Source: Berberis thunbergii (lineage: Eukaryota > Streptophyta > Magnoliopsida > Ranunculales > Berberidaceae). Taken from it: DNA of 64,000 bases. The notes under the pieces are model-generated. The model saw only the letters and a list, made by a program, of their open reading frames with translations. It was not told the DNA's origin and ran no database searches. The translations under genes and the position numbers were made by a program. Positions 47,861 through 58,896 of this stretch are shown here, piece after piece; the stretch's first letter is position 1, and every line of letters starts with the position of its first letter. Where the stretch lies: contig QNQO01000455.1 in assembly GCA_003290165.1 (NCBI GenBank), positions 372,001 to 436,000 of the forward strand, written 5' to 3'.

Positions 47861-48269
47861 GGAGAAGTTCAGTTTGAAGTGAAACATGTTCATCACCTTA
47901 TACATGTAAGCTTTTTTATCATTTGAATCGTGATTTAAAATTTCCTCATAATATGTTTTATTTGAGACTCTATTGATATTGTAATTCTATCTACTTTTAT
48001 TTTTCATGTTGTTTATAGTTTTTTTTTTCATTTGAATCACAATTTAAAAATTCCTCCTAATATGTTATTTGGAACTGTACTGATAAAAATTTGCCAAAAC
48101 ATTTTTCACCTTAAGTATTCAACAACTTTTCACATAAAAGTATTATATGTTTCTTGGGCAGATGTCTATGATATAGATAGTTTGCTAAATGTAGCTTGCA
48201 TATTGACATGTGAGAGACATGCTTGGTGATGGGCATCTCATAAAACGCCGTATTTGTGATGGAAGAGGT
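47861..48269 (+). pseudogene. Fragment of a PASTICCINO1-like (multi-FKBP) gene
   Basis: Two short coding-like pieces: GEVQFEVKHVHHLIH ending at a GT donor (47905), and VRDMLGDGHLIKRRICDGRG at 48210-48269. Together they resemble the start of an FKBP domain in plant PAS1-type peptidyl-prolyl isomerases, where (L/F)GDG-LIKRR-DG is characteristic. The second acceptor is not obvious. The coding sequence is cut immediately afterwards by a LINE tail. Too short for certainty. Confidence 0.5.
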
Positions 48270-48284
48270 ATCAGTTCAATAGCA

Positions 48285-48615
48285 ATCATCATCATCATCA
48301 TCATCATCATCAAAGCTCATTCCCGAGATTTTTGGGGTTGGCTACATGGATTTTGGTTCTCCAAGCAATGCAATCTTTCCAATATCCTCGCCTAATCCAA
48401 GCTCAATGATATCTTCATTCACCGCCTTCATCCAAGTTTTCAACGGTCGTCCCCTCCGTCTACACCCTCCATTAACTTGCTAATCTAGACATTTTCTAAT
48501 TGGCACCGTGCTTGGTCTCCTCCGCACATGACTAAACTAAGTTAAATGTCTTTATCTAATTTTGTCCTCTATGGGCACTACACCTAAGTATCTCCTAATT
48601 TTTCATTTTAATATC
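48285..48615 (-). mobile_element. 5'-truncated RTE-type LINE, minus strand
   Basis: The minus strand reads the C-terminal end of a plant RTE-like reverse transcriptase ORF: VPIEDKIR, HVRRRPST, GGCRRRGRPLKTWMKAVNEDI. Stops interrupt it, and the string VANPKN is readable in a shifted frame. It ends in a (GAT)n tail at 48311-48285, the simple tail typical of plant RTE LINEs. Only about 330 bp remain. The tail abuts the PAS1-like exon. Confidence 0.75.
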
Positions 48616-49140
48616 AGTTAAATATCAATATTTATAAAAAATCAAACTTACTTGAAAGTTATGTGATAACGACACTGGTAGAAAGTATCGAGTACGTACA
48701 CGACTAAAACACCCACCAAATGGAGGATACACCTATAATAAAACACTATTATTTATGATTTATTATTTATTATCATTTCTTCCAATTATAAACTTCATTT
48801 TGTTAGCTATATTTTTTTATTGTAATGCCACTTGCATATTATTATCTTGTCATCATATTTGAAAAGTTGTGGTGTGGGCATGGGAGTGTTCAACCATGCA
48901 CCATAGGGTCCAAAACATATGGAACATAAATTTTTTTCTTTATTTCTAAAAAATGAAGTGTCCTTGGCTGGAATCAGGTTTTGATGTTTCTACATGTTGT
49001 CCTAATGCTAAGTGATATTCACATAATTATTACATAATATATCCCTTAATTTATGCATGTTAGTGTTTCGATTATTACATTGTATAGTAATTATTTCGTT
49101 TTCATGTCTTTGTAGGAATTTGAGCGTAAACGATGAAATC
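48616..49140. other. AT-rich spacer
   Basis: No gene, repeat or terminus recognised. Confidence 0.45.
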
Positions 49141-49174
49141 ATATTAAAGCGACAAGTTAAGGAACGACAATTAG

Positions 49175-50835
49175 TCGATTCCAACGGTGGTATAAAGCAG
49201 TCACAAACCTAAGCCCGAAACCCAATTCATAACCTAAACCCAAAACCTAATTCATAACCTAAACCCAATCCATAACCTAAACTCAAACCCAATGCCAAGC
49301 CCAATCCTTCTCCTACCCTCATTTCATCCCTATTCATCTTGATAATTTTCTATAAATAGAAGAGAATAGAGTGAGAAAATGGGAGGAGGAATAGAAGGGA
49401 AAATAAGAGAATTAGAAAAATATCAAAACCTCTTCCTCTTTCAAATGTGATTCTCACAAGGTGACCATCACCACTCACTCAGCAATCACCACCTCGCCAC
49501 CACCATCACCCGAGCACCACCACCACCTCCAGACAGCACAACCGCCACCATCACCACCGTGAAACAGGGGTGTGACAACCCTGTTTCACATCATATTTCC
49601 ACCATCACCGTCTCTGCTCCTCTTCCCTGTCCACACAACCGCCACCACCTCCGCACGAGCACTACCACCACGCCTCGTGAAACAGAGCCACAGGCCGTCC
49701 TCCTCACCTCTCTGTCCTCTCTTCGTCCAGGCCTCCTTACCGTCTTTCCGCCACCGTCCAACCACCACAGAGCACCTCGTCCACGGCGCACAACCACCGC
49801 TGTGACTGCCACCGAAACAGGGGAGTCATCGTCGCTGCACTCTCTCTGTTTTTCTGTTTTCTTTGTGTTTCCGCACCTTCTATCTTCTTTCACAGGTTCT
49901 AGAAGCATTTGGAGGTCGAGGACGGTCGCGAGGAGCAAAGAACAGGTCGCGAGACAACCGTTGTCGCGCTCGAGAAGAAGGTGGAGCCAGCGGGTACTGT
50001 AGTAGTACTGTAGCAGAGGCGGGAACCGGGCAAATTCAGTTATTTGGCTATTCACACCCCCAATTTTGCTCTGTACCACCACAGAGCATTTTGGGACCAT
50101 TTGTCTCGGGATTCGTGTTTGGACCACCTGCTGATCTGCTGAGTACCACCACATCAAGTTTGTGACAAACTAAATGGGTTGTATAAGTTATTTTGATTTA
50201 TTTTACTGAATTGTGTGCTTAATTGTTAATTACAATTTATTTCTGAATTTTTGATAATTTGCTTTCACCTTGCATGTTCGAGAAATTAAACTTGATATGT
50301 TTGGTAGTTAGAATTACCCTTTATCAATATTCAAAGCATGTGCTAAAAATATTAAGCTTAAGCTTTGATTAAGTGTGCCCTAAAAAGACACTTAATACTT
50401 GGTAAAAGCGTATTTACTTGAAATAATTTGTTAATGTTTGAAAGAAACATGATATAATTTAAATTAGATTTTAACGATCACATATTCGGTGTAAGCAAGG
50501 GATTCTCATCTCTAAAGCTTCTCGTTTTTAAATTCAGTAATTTAGATTTTAAATAATTTTACTAACTCATTGGTGAGTCCAAGCCCACAAAACCCATTTC
50601 ATCTATCTTTTATTTTATTTTTCTTAGTTTTAATTTATTTTTAGTTTAGCTTTAAAAATGTTGTAACCCCATTTTCTCTAAATTAGTTTAATTAAATTTA
50701 AAATTCAATTTAATCCACCTTCCTCGTGGGATCGACCCGTACTTGCCGTTGTCTACCAGTTAGACACCGTGCACTTGCAGTTATTACAAGTGGGTTAAAT
50801 TAACGTATTAATTTAGGTTAGTTAAATCTGCATCA
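49175..50835 (+). mobile_element. Probable solo LTR or LTR remnant of a Ty3/gypsy (Athila/Tat-like) element
   Basis: Contains AACCTAAACCCAAA-type repeats, a TATAAATAG at about 49352 in promoter position, and a CACCAC-rich leader. Near the right end is CGTGGGATCGACCCGTACTTGCCG followed by CACTTGCAGTTATTACAAGTGGG, a segment I associate with 3' parts of such LTRs. Exact ends and target duplication were not found. The 147-, 188- and 100-codon frames at 49559-50165 on both strands are low-complexity and not credible genes. Confidence 0.35.
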
Positions 50836-53734
50836 CTAAGTAGTTTAAGTCATTTAAACACATCAATAATTTAAAAAAATAGCATAGAGTGGACTTCATT
50901 AAATCGGCTGAACATGCATGGAGCTATTTGTTACTCCATAGTTTGTCGGGGGACTCGATTGAGTTTATTTTGGCTTTGTAGGCCATAACGTGTTTATTCT
51001 TAGATGAATCTCTACTGTCTTGTTAAAAGTTCCCATCAAAAAATTATCTAGATGATAAGCTAGTCATGGTTGCAGACCTTCAACTTGCAACAATCTTTTA
51101 TTTAATAATGATATTAGCTTATGTAGGCTCCTGTTGTTCATTTTTGTTTGATTTTTGTGATTGTTGCTTTCATTGTCCAAGCACAGAGTGTTTTTTTTTC
51201 TATTCCAAATTCCTAGCATTTTCTGCATTTACTTTACATTACTAAACTTATTTTGTACTTTACTTAATTCTTGGGAATAATCAGGTGAGTTTTCTATGAT
51301 TGTCCTCTTCATGACAGTCTATTACGTGTGTATTACACAGTTGAACATTTTTTCTATGATTCCAAGTTCGCTTTAGATCATCACTCAGAAGTCAAACAAA
51401 CACTGACTAAGCATTTTTTTTGTGAAGCACTTAATAGTAAGCACATCTCTGATCCATTAAAAACCTATGTTGCTGATTAAAAGTAGATAAGATAAACACC
51501 CAACTTAAAGAAGCCTACTTATGTTAGATCGTATTGATAGTTGAGTAATCTTCTCTGTTCTAGTGATCGATTTATGTTAGATCGTATTGATTTCGTGTTT
51601 TTATTGGATATTTGGATATCGGAATTTGTTTTATTGCTTTTTTTCTTCCATCATTTCACGTGTTTTGAGTTTGTGTAGTTTGAGTATGGAAAGGTGAGAT
51701 CTTTAGCCGAATTGAAGGTCGTTTCAAAGGAGATTTGATTTGATGGAACATTTGATAAAAATGATTGATTGAGATCAAATTTTATGTGTTGTTATTAACC
51801 AACTTTGCATGTATTATTTTTGAAAACCTAAAAGAGGATGAAAAGATATCGATTGTGACGCTTGATTCCTTGCTTTGCATTTGAGAAAAGCAGAGGATAT
51901 TCTTGTGTGTGGTTTTCATCTTTCTGTGCCCGATTTTATTTCTCATTCATCCTCTCTCTGCACTTTGCAGCTCTTGTCTCTCGGTGCCGATTTACTTGGT
52001 CGATCTATTCTCTCCAAAGGTTTGCGTTTTCAATCTGTCTGGGGCGCCCAAATTGTCAAGGTATTGAATTGGTCCTTTCCTTTTAATTTTCATCGATTCT
52101 ATGGAGTTAAGTATGTGGGTATTGGGTATTGATAATTGTTTTGGTGAGTTATTGATTCTGGGTTTGCCATTGTTACTGAATTAATCTAGTTCGTTCTTTT
52201 GTGTTTGTACGAACCCTAAGTGATATGTATCATCTAGATTTTCCAATTTCATGAGTGGTTAATTGAAAAATGAACAATATGAGTTTATGTTGCCTTTATA
52301 ATTACCTTTCTGATGGCATACTTCTAAATTTTTTGCGATGGTAATGCAATCTTTAGCTATTTTATCTTAATGGCTTTCCACAAAGAACATCGACAGTAAT
52401 AAGCTAATTCCATGTTTTTGGAACACAACTGGGGGACTAAAGCAAGATCGTATTGATTTCGTGTTTCAATACTGGAAGTCTGGAATTTGATTATATATTT
52501 GGAAAAGAAAAGCATTTTCTGATCTAATCTTGCCTGGATTTAATTTATCGTTGATTAAACCTATAATGAAAGGAAGACCCACCACTTAATTTAGGTACTT
52601 ACAGCTAATGTAAGATCATAGTTTTCACTTAATTAATTTTTCAAAACAAGAAGTCAGGAACAGTGGGATCGAACCGTTCTAAACGGTTTGAGTGAAACTT
52701 TCAATTACCCCATGAAAGTTTAAGTAGTTATTTGTTTGAATTTTAGAATTTGTTGGGCTGAGTATTATAGGAATATATGATGCTGGATAAAGGTTGGGTG
52801 GGTCTTCACAGGTACAAAATTAGTTGTGCGTAGTTAGATATTTATTATAGAATTTGAAAAGTCAGAGGTCTTAGAGCAATAGGTTTTTCTTGTCATAGAG
52901 CTCCATTTCATGAGGATTTGGTAAGCTCCTTTCAAATTTGGCTTCTTTGTAGTTCCCTTCTTTTCCCTGGTTTTTCCAATGCTCTAGTTGCTGGTTTATA
53001 TAAGAAACTTGGGTAAAATGTTGATTTTGTAAGATTGTAAGCTTCAATATGGGGCCAAGTTTCAAATTTTCCCTTTGCATATAGCTTAGTATTTGGTTTT
53101 CACCTTTGGGGAGGGTGAGAATTTTGATTTTTACTTCTGGGTACAACTCAGTTACTTGTTTCCAGCAACGGGTAGAGTGAAATTTTCTTATACATGGGTA
53201 TGTTCAAAAATTGATTTTTTTTGCTCTGATTTTCTAATTGCTTCAGTTCATAAGGTGGTGATCTCAGCTTCTTCAGCCTTTGGTTGAAAGTTTTCAGTTT
53301 TACAATTTTTATGACTTTTGTGATAATGGGTTGTGATTGCAATCTTAAAGTTGAAAACCATTATTTTGGGGGTTTTATTTGTTTCATCATTCAAACAATG
53401 ATGAAACTTGGTTTTGTGGTGTTTGGGTTTTGCAAAGAAATGGTAATGCTTGTATTCTGCAACAAAGACTGGTCTTTCCTTCATTCCGTTTTTGCCTTCT
53501 TGTATGTAGGTGTGATGTAATGCATCATTTATTTCTATTGGTTTATTTGATTTGCTATTGGAGTTACCTTGTTGACCCAACTTTCTTCTATTTGCTTCTT
53601 TGGATTTTGCAGTACAAATAATTTAGAACCTCAGTGTGCTTCCAAGTAAGACAAGAGAAGGGAAGAGTAAAAGAGATACACGTTGGTGAAGGCAAAGTTT
53701 TTCTCTTTGGCTTGGGACACACATTTGAGTCACC
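50836..53734 (+). other. Possible 5' region and leader intron of the AGO10-like pseudogene
   Basis: No protein domain. A leader-like stretch about 51860-52060 ends in a donor-like CAAG|GTATTG. At 53612 a TTTTGCAG acceptor is followed by GA-rich leader up to the ATG at 53735. This fits a 5' UTR intron of about 1.5 kb, but nothing proves it. Confidence 0.3.
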
Positions 53735-56700
53735 ATGCCCATAAGGCAGATGAAAGAGAGCTTAGAGCAACACCTTGTGATCAAACCACAAGTACAAACC
53801 TGCACGAATCAATTCCAAAAACCCCAGAAGACTTCTCAAAATGGCAAAGGATGACCACCTCATGAACCCCAGAATCCTGAAACCTCTCACAACAATTCAC
53901 CTCCAGCAAAGAAGAGAGGGAGGAGAAGGGGTAAAAGAGGCAGAAAATCTGATCAAAGAGACGTTTTAAAATAATTTATGGTGTGTCCTTGATGGGTTGT
54001 TTTCTGGTTTAATGGAGTAAATACTCAATTGTTATTGATTTTCTCAGAAGAGAAAGGGAATTCAAAGTAGCAATCAAGTTTGTCACTCGCGCCAACATGC
54101 ATCATTTAGGCCAATTCCTAGCTGGGAAATGTGCGGATGCTCCGCAAGAAGCCCTTCAGATTCTTGACAATGTGTTAAGGGAACTCTCCAACAGAAGGTA
54201 CACAAGTTCTAGGAAGCATATCTTCTTGAATCTAATTGTAGAAAATACAATACATATTGCCTAGTTGAGTTCTAATTCTTACTTAAACCTTTGCATATTT
54301 AAGGTATTGTCCTGTTGGGAGATCATTTTTTCACCTGATATACGAAAGCCTCATCGGCTTGGAGAGGGTTTGGAGTCCTGGTGTCACGCCCCGACCCGCC
54401 ACGGGAAACGCAGTGTGCCGATGCGTGAACTACCACGCACACAGGCGGATCGTAACCGGCCACAACATCATAATATAACACATTCTTGATACGATAAACA
54501 AACGGAAATAAATCTACGCTAAAGTTTGAACAAAATAGATATATATTTGATTCGCCCCGCCAGAGTCATAGCGACAAAACCAGTATACAAACATTTAGTT
54601 TAACAATATAGTACACTAGAAATACAGAGAAAGCAAAACATACCCGTACAGGGTGGACACAACCCAAAAAGCTCAAAACACGCCTACAACGGAAATCGAG
54701 GCCTACGCGCCACGATCAGGAGGAACTCCAACACTGCCTGCACTCCAATAGAAGCACACCCCTTGCGGGGTCAGCAAAGCACAAACCTAGCTGGTGCGAG
54801 CGAACTAAATACAAATAACGGAATACTATACAAGAAAATTCATGCCAAACAACAATAAATAAACAAGTTCTAAAGTCTACATCACACCGTGTCTCTAAGG
54901 ATAATGTTTCTAAGTTCAACCAACAACACAAACATTTCAGATTCCACAATAACTACAAGTTTTCAATATATGCCGATTATTACACGTGATTCAACATGGT
55001 AAATATCAAGCAATGGAAATAAATCAATCTCATAATTCCTCCTAGCCTCCTAGGTATAGCAATTAGGTTGAAACCAAAAATCATGTAAAATACTGTATAA
55101 GTGTCTCATATCGTAGGTGTCCGCATACCCTACGAATGTGTCTCACCCAGACACATCCCACAACGTGCACCAGTACCACTTCGGGTCTGTTTGTATCCTA
55201 ATGGGGTGCCATCTGCCAGGATACAAACTCAAACATCCCGAACGACTGGCCTAACACGGCCAACCTAACATAATCCAAATCAAGCGCGCTGGGAGGGAAA
55301 GCGAGTAATCTCCAAAGCACGTCCTCCGGGACCCGTCCTACTGCACTCTATAGTGGCAAGTGCGTGCGGGAGCTCACCGCACCTCAGCAAACTTGCCACA
55401 TGCAGTAGCGTCCACAATGTCAGGTGCAAGTCATCTCAAGCACCATCCAACTCTCGATGCGAGCAAGCTCCTAAGCATCGGCACCACAGGCATTATAGCG
55501 GGGTAAAGACACTTATCCTACTATCCACATGCACAAATGACAAATCTGTACATAACCAAATGTACAAACGTGCAATCATAAACAATTCGGCAATTTTTTA
55601 TAAAACCACGACTATGTAAGGGTCCCAACATGACCCAAATCACCACAATAAATTTATTCGAGTCGATTATCATACATGCTCAAGACTCGAAAATCCACGA
55701 TAAAACATGATATGCTATGCAACTCGACAACAAAGCATACAAGTCTCATGTCATTACACCAAAGCCTAATCACGCCAAAATTACTATTCGATTTCATTCA
55801 AGTATAACATGCTTTCCGAAAGTCCAAGGCATAATTCATTCACACATAACTAACACAATCCTCGAAATATCTGAAAACTCCGAATTTCAGATTTGGATTC
55901 AATTCTACACAATTGACGGTATACTATAAAAATTCATTTCAGGATTTCAAGTAATTATTTTATCAAAATAAATATTATAGTTCCACTCACCTGGCGGAAT
56001 GGATTTTCAAAACCCAATTCCTACCGGTCGAAGCTCCAAACACGCAAAACCACAAATGCGAAACCACGAAAATTCAAAAATTGCAAGGCAGACTCGGAAA
56101 TGAGCAAACTAGCCGAAAACTGAAATAAATAAATAAATACAAGCGGCGCGTGACTGAATGGAAAACTTACAGGCAATAGGAATTTGGCAACCACCCCGCC
56201 GAATGGGCGAAAACATGCTGAAACCCTCCCTACACCGGTCTGATCGCTACCAAACTGCACAACAGCATGCAAAAGAGTCTAAGGACTCTCGAAGACACGA
56301 AAATGAGGCTCACCCACGCACCCAAAGCCCAGTTTCACGCCGAGGAACCCTCCAAACAAACATGCACCCTGATTTTTTTGAAAAAAAATTTGGCCAACCC
56401 CAAAACAGTCTTGCATGTCGGTTCTAAGGGCTCCCAAGGACGCCACCAAGGCCCTAACACGACTGATCGGAGCTAAAAACCCGATCAAACCCCAAACCCA
56501 AATGAAAACTGATTTTTTTTTTTTTTTTTTGAAAAAAAAAACAACTGAGAAATAAATAGGGGGAAGAGAAGAGGACAAACCGAGGAGGAGGTGAGATTGG
56601 GGGAGAAAAACCCACAAAACCACCGAAAAATCGCTGAAGAAATGGCGAGGAGCTCGCCGCGTCTCTCGCTGGAACGAACAAAAAAAGAAAGAAGAAAAGA

Positions 56701-57115
56701 GAGAAGAAGAAAAAGGGGGGAGGGGAGGGGTCGTTTTGTTTTAAAGGGGTGGGTGGCTATGTGCCCCCACCACCTTTGCTGAGTACACCCCATTTTAAAA
56801 ACTTTTTTTTTTTTTAAAACACGCAGATCTCACACCTGGTGTGGTTTCTACCAGAGTATAAGGCCTACACAGATGGGTTTATCACTAAATATTGGTATGA
56901 CAGCAAGTCAGCCTATGTAACTGATATGAGGAATTAGTATTTTCTTTTCATTGTTCCATAATTGGTCTTTCTCCTTCTGATTTGAATCTTATTTATCTCT
57001 TACAGACATGTCTTCGGCAACATTTATTGAGCCTCTCCCTGTAACTGAATTTGTTTCTCAACTTCTAGGCAAAGATGTAATATCAAAGACGTTGTCTGAT
57101 TCTGATCGTGTAAAG
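53735..57115 (+). pseudogene. AGO10: ARGONAUTE10 (PINHEAD/ZWILLE)-like pseudogene, 5' half
   Basis: ATG at 53735 begins MPIRQMKES and HLVIK, the AGO10-type N-terminus. A TGA follows at 53852-53854, after which the same frame gives PPAKKRGRRRG and GRKSDQRDV. The next exon, which should encode most of the ArgoN domain, is missing. Then 54048-54197 ([20 protein letters not shown]), 54304-54381 plus 56840-56894 (YCPVGRSF; after a 1-nt loss in a T-run, [35 protein letters not shown]) and 57006-57115 (DMSSATFIEPLP...SDSDRVK). A 2453-bp solo LTR splits the third exon. No PAZ remainder, MID or PIWI exons follow. Family members load miR165/166; this copy is dead. Confidence 0.92.
54382..56834 (-). mobile_element. 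Solo LTR of a Ty3/gypsy-type element inside the AGO10-like exon
   Basis: Begins TGTCACGCCCCGAC and ends AGATCTCACA, so TG...CA. CCTGG is duplicated exactly at 54377-54381 and 56835-56839. No internal retroviral-type genes are present, so it most likely arose by LTR-LTR recombination. Its left end is the reverse complement of the LTR 3' end at 61386 (GGGGCGTGACA), so it belongs to a related family in opposite orientation. The 102- and 114-codon frames within are low-complexity. Confidence 0.9.
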
Positions 57116-57760
57116 GTAACATTACTAGGATGATCTGCGCTGGACATTTCTTAAGTGGGTGTGAATGTTACACTATATTATTTTGATTGCTTTTAGATTG
57201 TTTAACTGATTATGTTGCTTTATATTAATCTTATATTGGACATTGATTCAAGTGAGTTGTGAGTCCTCATGATGCCTTTGACAAGTATTATGATTGAGTT
57301 TTCGAATTCAGACTTACATGATTAGATCTAATTTAACTTTTAAAAAAATCATCAGAATGTTGCCTGATTGACTTTCAAATATCATGTGAAAAACCTAAGG
57401 ATTGTCAGTTTGGGTGTAATTCAATTTGAGTTCTTCATTAGCTGGCCTCAGAGCTACACAGATCTTATCCAACTCAATTACATAGTAGGAATAACAATGC
57501 AGATACAATAGTAGGAATAACAATACAAGGGAGTATACAAAGGGTTTGCTTGGGAAGTAAAAAGTACAAATGAGCCCGTTAAGTTCTTAGGCAGAATGTG
57601 GTCTAGTAGAATATCAATGACAATATTCTTTCTTTCTGACACAATCCTTGCTGAATGGCAAGGGACACAAAGTTTTAGAGTTTTTCCTTCATAGGTGTGA
57701 AATCATAAAGGAACCTCTCATTGTCATCTTTACATAATTGTTCATGAATTAGGAAATTAG
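57116..57760 (+). other. Junction region between AGO10-like and IES2-like fragments
   Basis: I looked for the next AGO exon (expected to start with a KKALRGVKVEVTHR-type sequence) and did not find it. A TAGTAGGAATAACAATGCAGATACAATAG stretch contains a short direct repeat (AGTAGGAATAACAAT, twice). Otherwise unremarkable. Confidence 0.5.
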
Positions 57761-58648
57761 CTGAAAGCAAGCTTAGGAAAGTAAAGTTGAAAGTGAGGGT
57801 GTCACTCGAACTATACATGCAAAGGCCTCATCAGATGCTGCCGATCTTGGTGCTTCTTCTGTGAAGTCTTCTCGCTTGTCTGACATACCTCGGCCACGGC
57901 CTAAGCTGATTCTTCAGGTAATGTTCTATTTCTTTTGCAAGATGGTCATTATAATCATGCTGATAAACTGAAAATAGAATCCCTTACTCTCAATATACAC
58001 AAATTAGTTAGTTCCATTATATGTATTCCCTGGAAGTAAGTGCTATGATTTTTATGAAGGCTACATGTCGTTGGTGCAGGAAAATTCGGATGATGATCAA
58101 TCACCTCCTTCTGAGACAAAGGAAGATAAAATAAAGAAGCGGCTTGATGAAAGAGCACAGGTGCCAGAACTCTTCCAAAATCCAGGCTTTTTTAAATTTA
58201 TATCTGACTGGTGCTTTTCCTGTTCTAGTTTTTGTATTAATGTTATTTCGTGCAGGAGAGGGCTGCCAATGCTACGACGATTGCACCAAACATGATCCGA
58301 TGGGTCATGGGTACCACAGGGACAATTGTTATATTCCCAGATGATGTAGGCCTGCGCCAAGCTTATTCAATTCCAAGCCTTGCAGGTGATTAACCTGTTG
58401 TCTTCTCAAAGATCTTATCTTCTTCTATTGTCTTCACCTGCTTATGCATGCAATTTTTTATTTGTTGTCTTTGTTTTGACGAGCTCTTTGTGTGGATTTT
58501 CAGCTATCCTCCTCCGCGTGAGAAGTGTGCTGGTCCGGCATGTACGAATGCATTCAATTACCGGGATTCTAAGTCGAACCTTCCGCTATGCAATCTTCAG
58601 TGTTACAAAGCAGTTAGACACCAGGCACAGCCTTTGGCAACTTGCTGA
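57761..58648 (+). pseudogene. INO80-complex subunit (IES2/PAPA-1, zf-HIT) gene fragment, broken
   Basis: Exons 57761-57917 (KLRKVKLKV, then after a 1-nt change GVTRTIHAKASSDAADLG), 58080-58160 (ENSDDDQSPPSETKEDKIKKRLDERAQ), 58256-58385 (ERAANATTIAPNMIRWVMGTTGTIVIFPDD) and 58504-58648. The last has the HIT zinc finger: CAGPACTNAFNYRDSKS, LPLCNLQC, stop at 58648. Introns are GT-AG. A 2-nt insertion in the third exon (about 58348) shifts the reading frame away from the expected PSLF-type continuation. The N-terminal half is absent. Homologues are nuclear PAPA-1/IES2-like subunits of the INO80 chromatin remodeller. Two frameshifts argue against function. Confidence 0.82.
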
Positions 58649-58896
58649 AAGTGGTTATGAACCAGCCTTTGATTGTGCAGGTGATATTGTATCTACATTT
58701 TTTCGTGTTTTGTAAGCCTGGTGAAACCTTTGGTAACTTTCCATCTAATATTGAGCCATTTATTTGCTCAAACATTTTTCTTAATGTTGTTGGTAGTAAT
58801 CACTGGATATAACATTTTGCAGAGATGGGCATTTTCAAAGTTTGTTGAGAGCTATATTAGAGGGAAACTCCCCATGAAGAAGTATAAGATGATATC
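58649..58896 (+). other. Downstream stub before the gypsy insertion, with one exon-like piece
   Basis: A TTTTGCAG acceptor-like site at 58823 is followed by an open stretch RWAFSKFVESYIRGKLPMKKYKM, cut by the gypsy LTR at 58897. Family not recognised. Confidence 0.35.

Noticed and set aside
49559..50165. Candidate genes of 147, 188 and 100 codons
   Set aside because: CACCAC/GTGGTG-rich sequence opens all frames. The context is an LTR-like segment with no domains.
56485..56793. A 102-codon Ser/Leu/Lys-rich frame
   Set aside because: Homopolymer-driven frame inside the solo LTR.
53735..57115. A functional ARGONAUTE gene
   Set aside because: Nonsense codon, missing ArgoN exon, 1-nt deletion, solo LTR in an exon, and no MID/PIWI exons in the window.
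57761..58648. A functional zf-HIT gene
   Set aside because: The zinc finger exon is intact, but two frameshifts and loss of the N-terminal half make a working protein unlikely.
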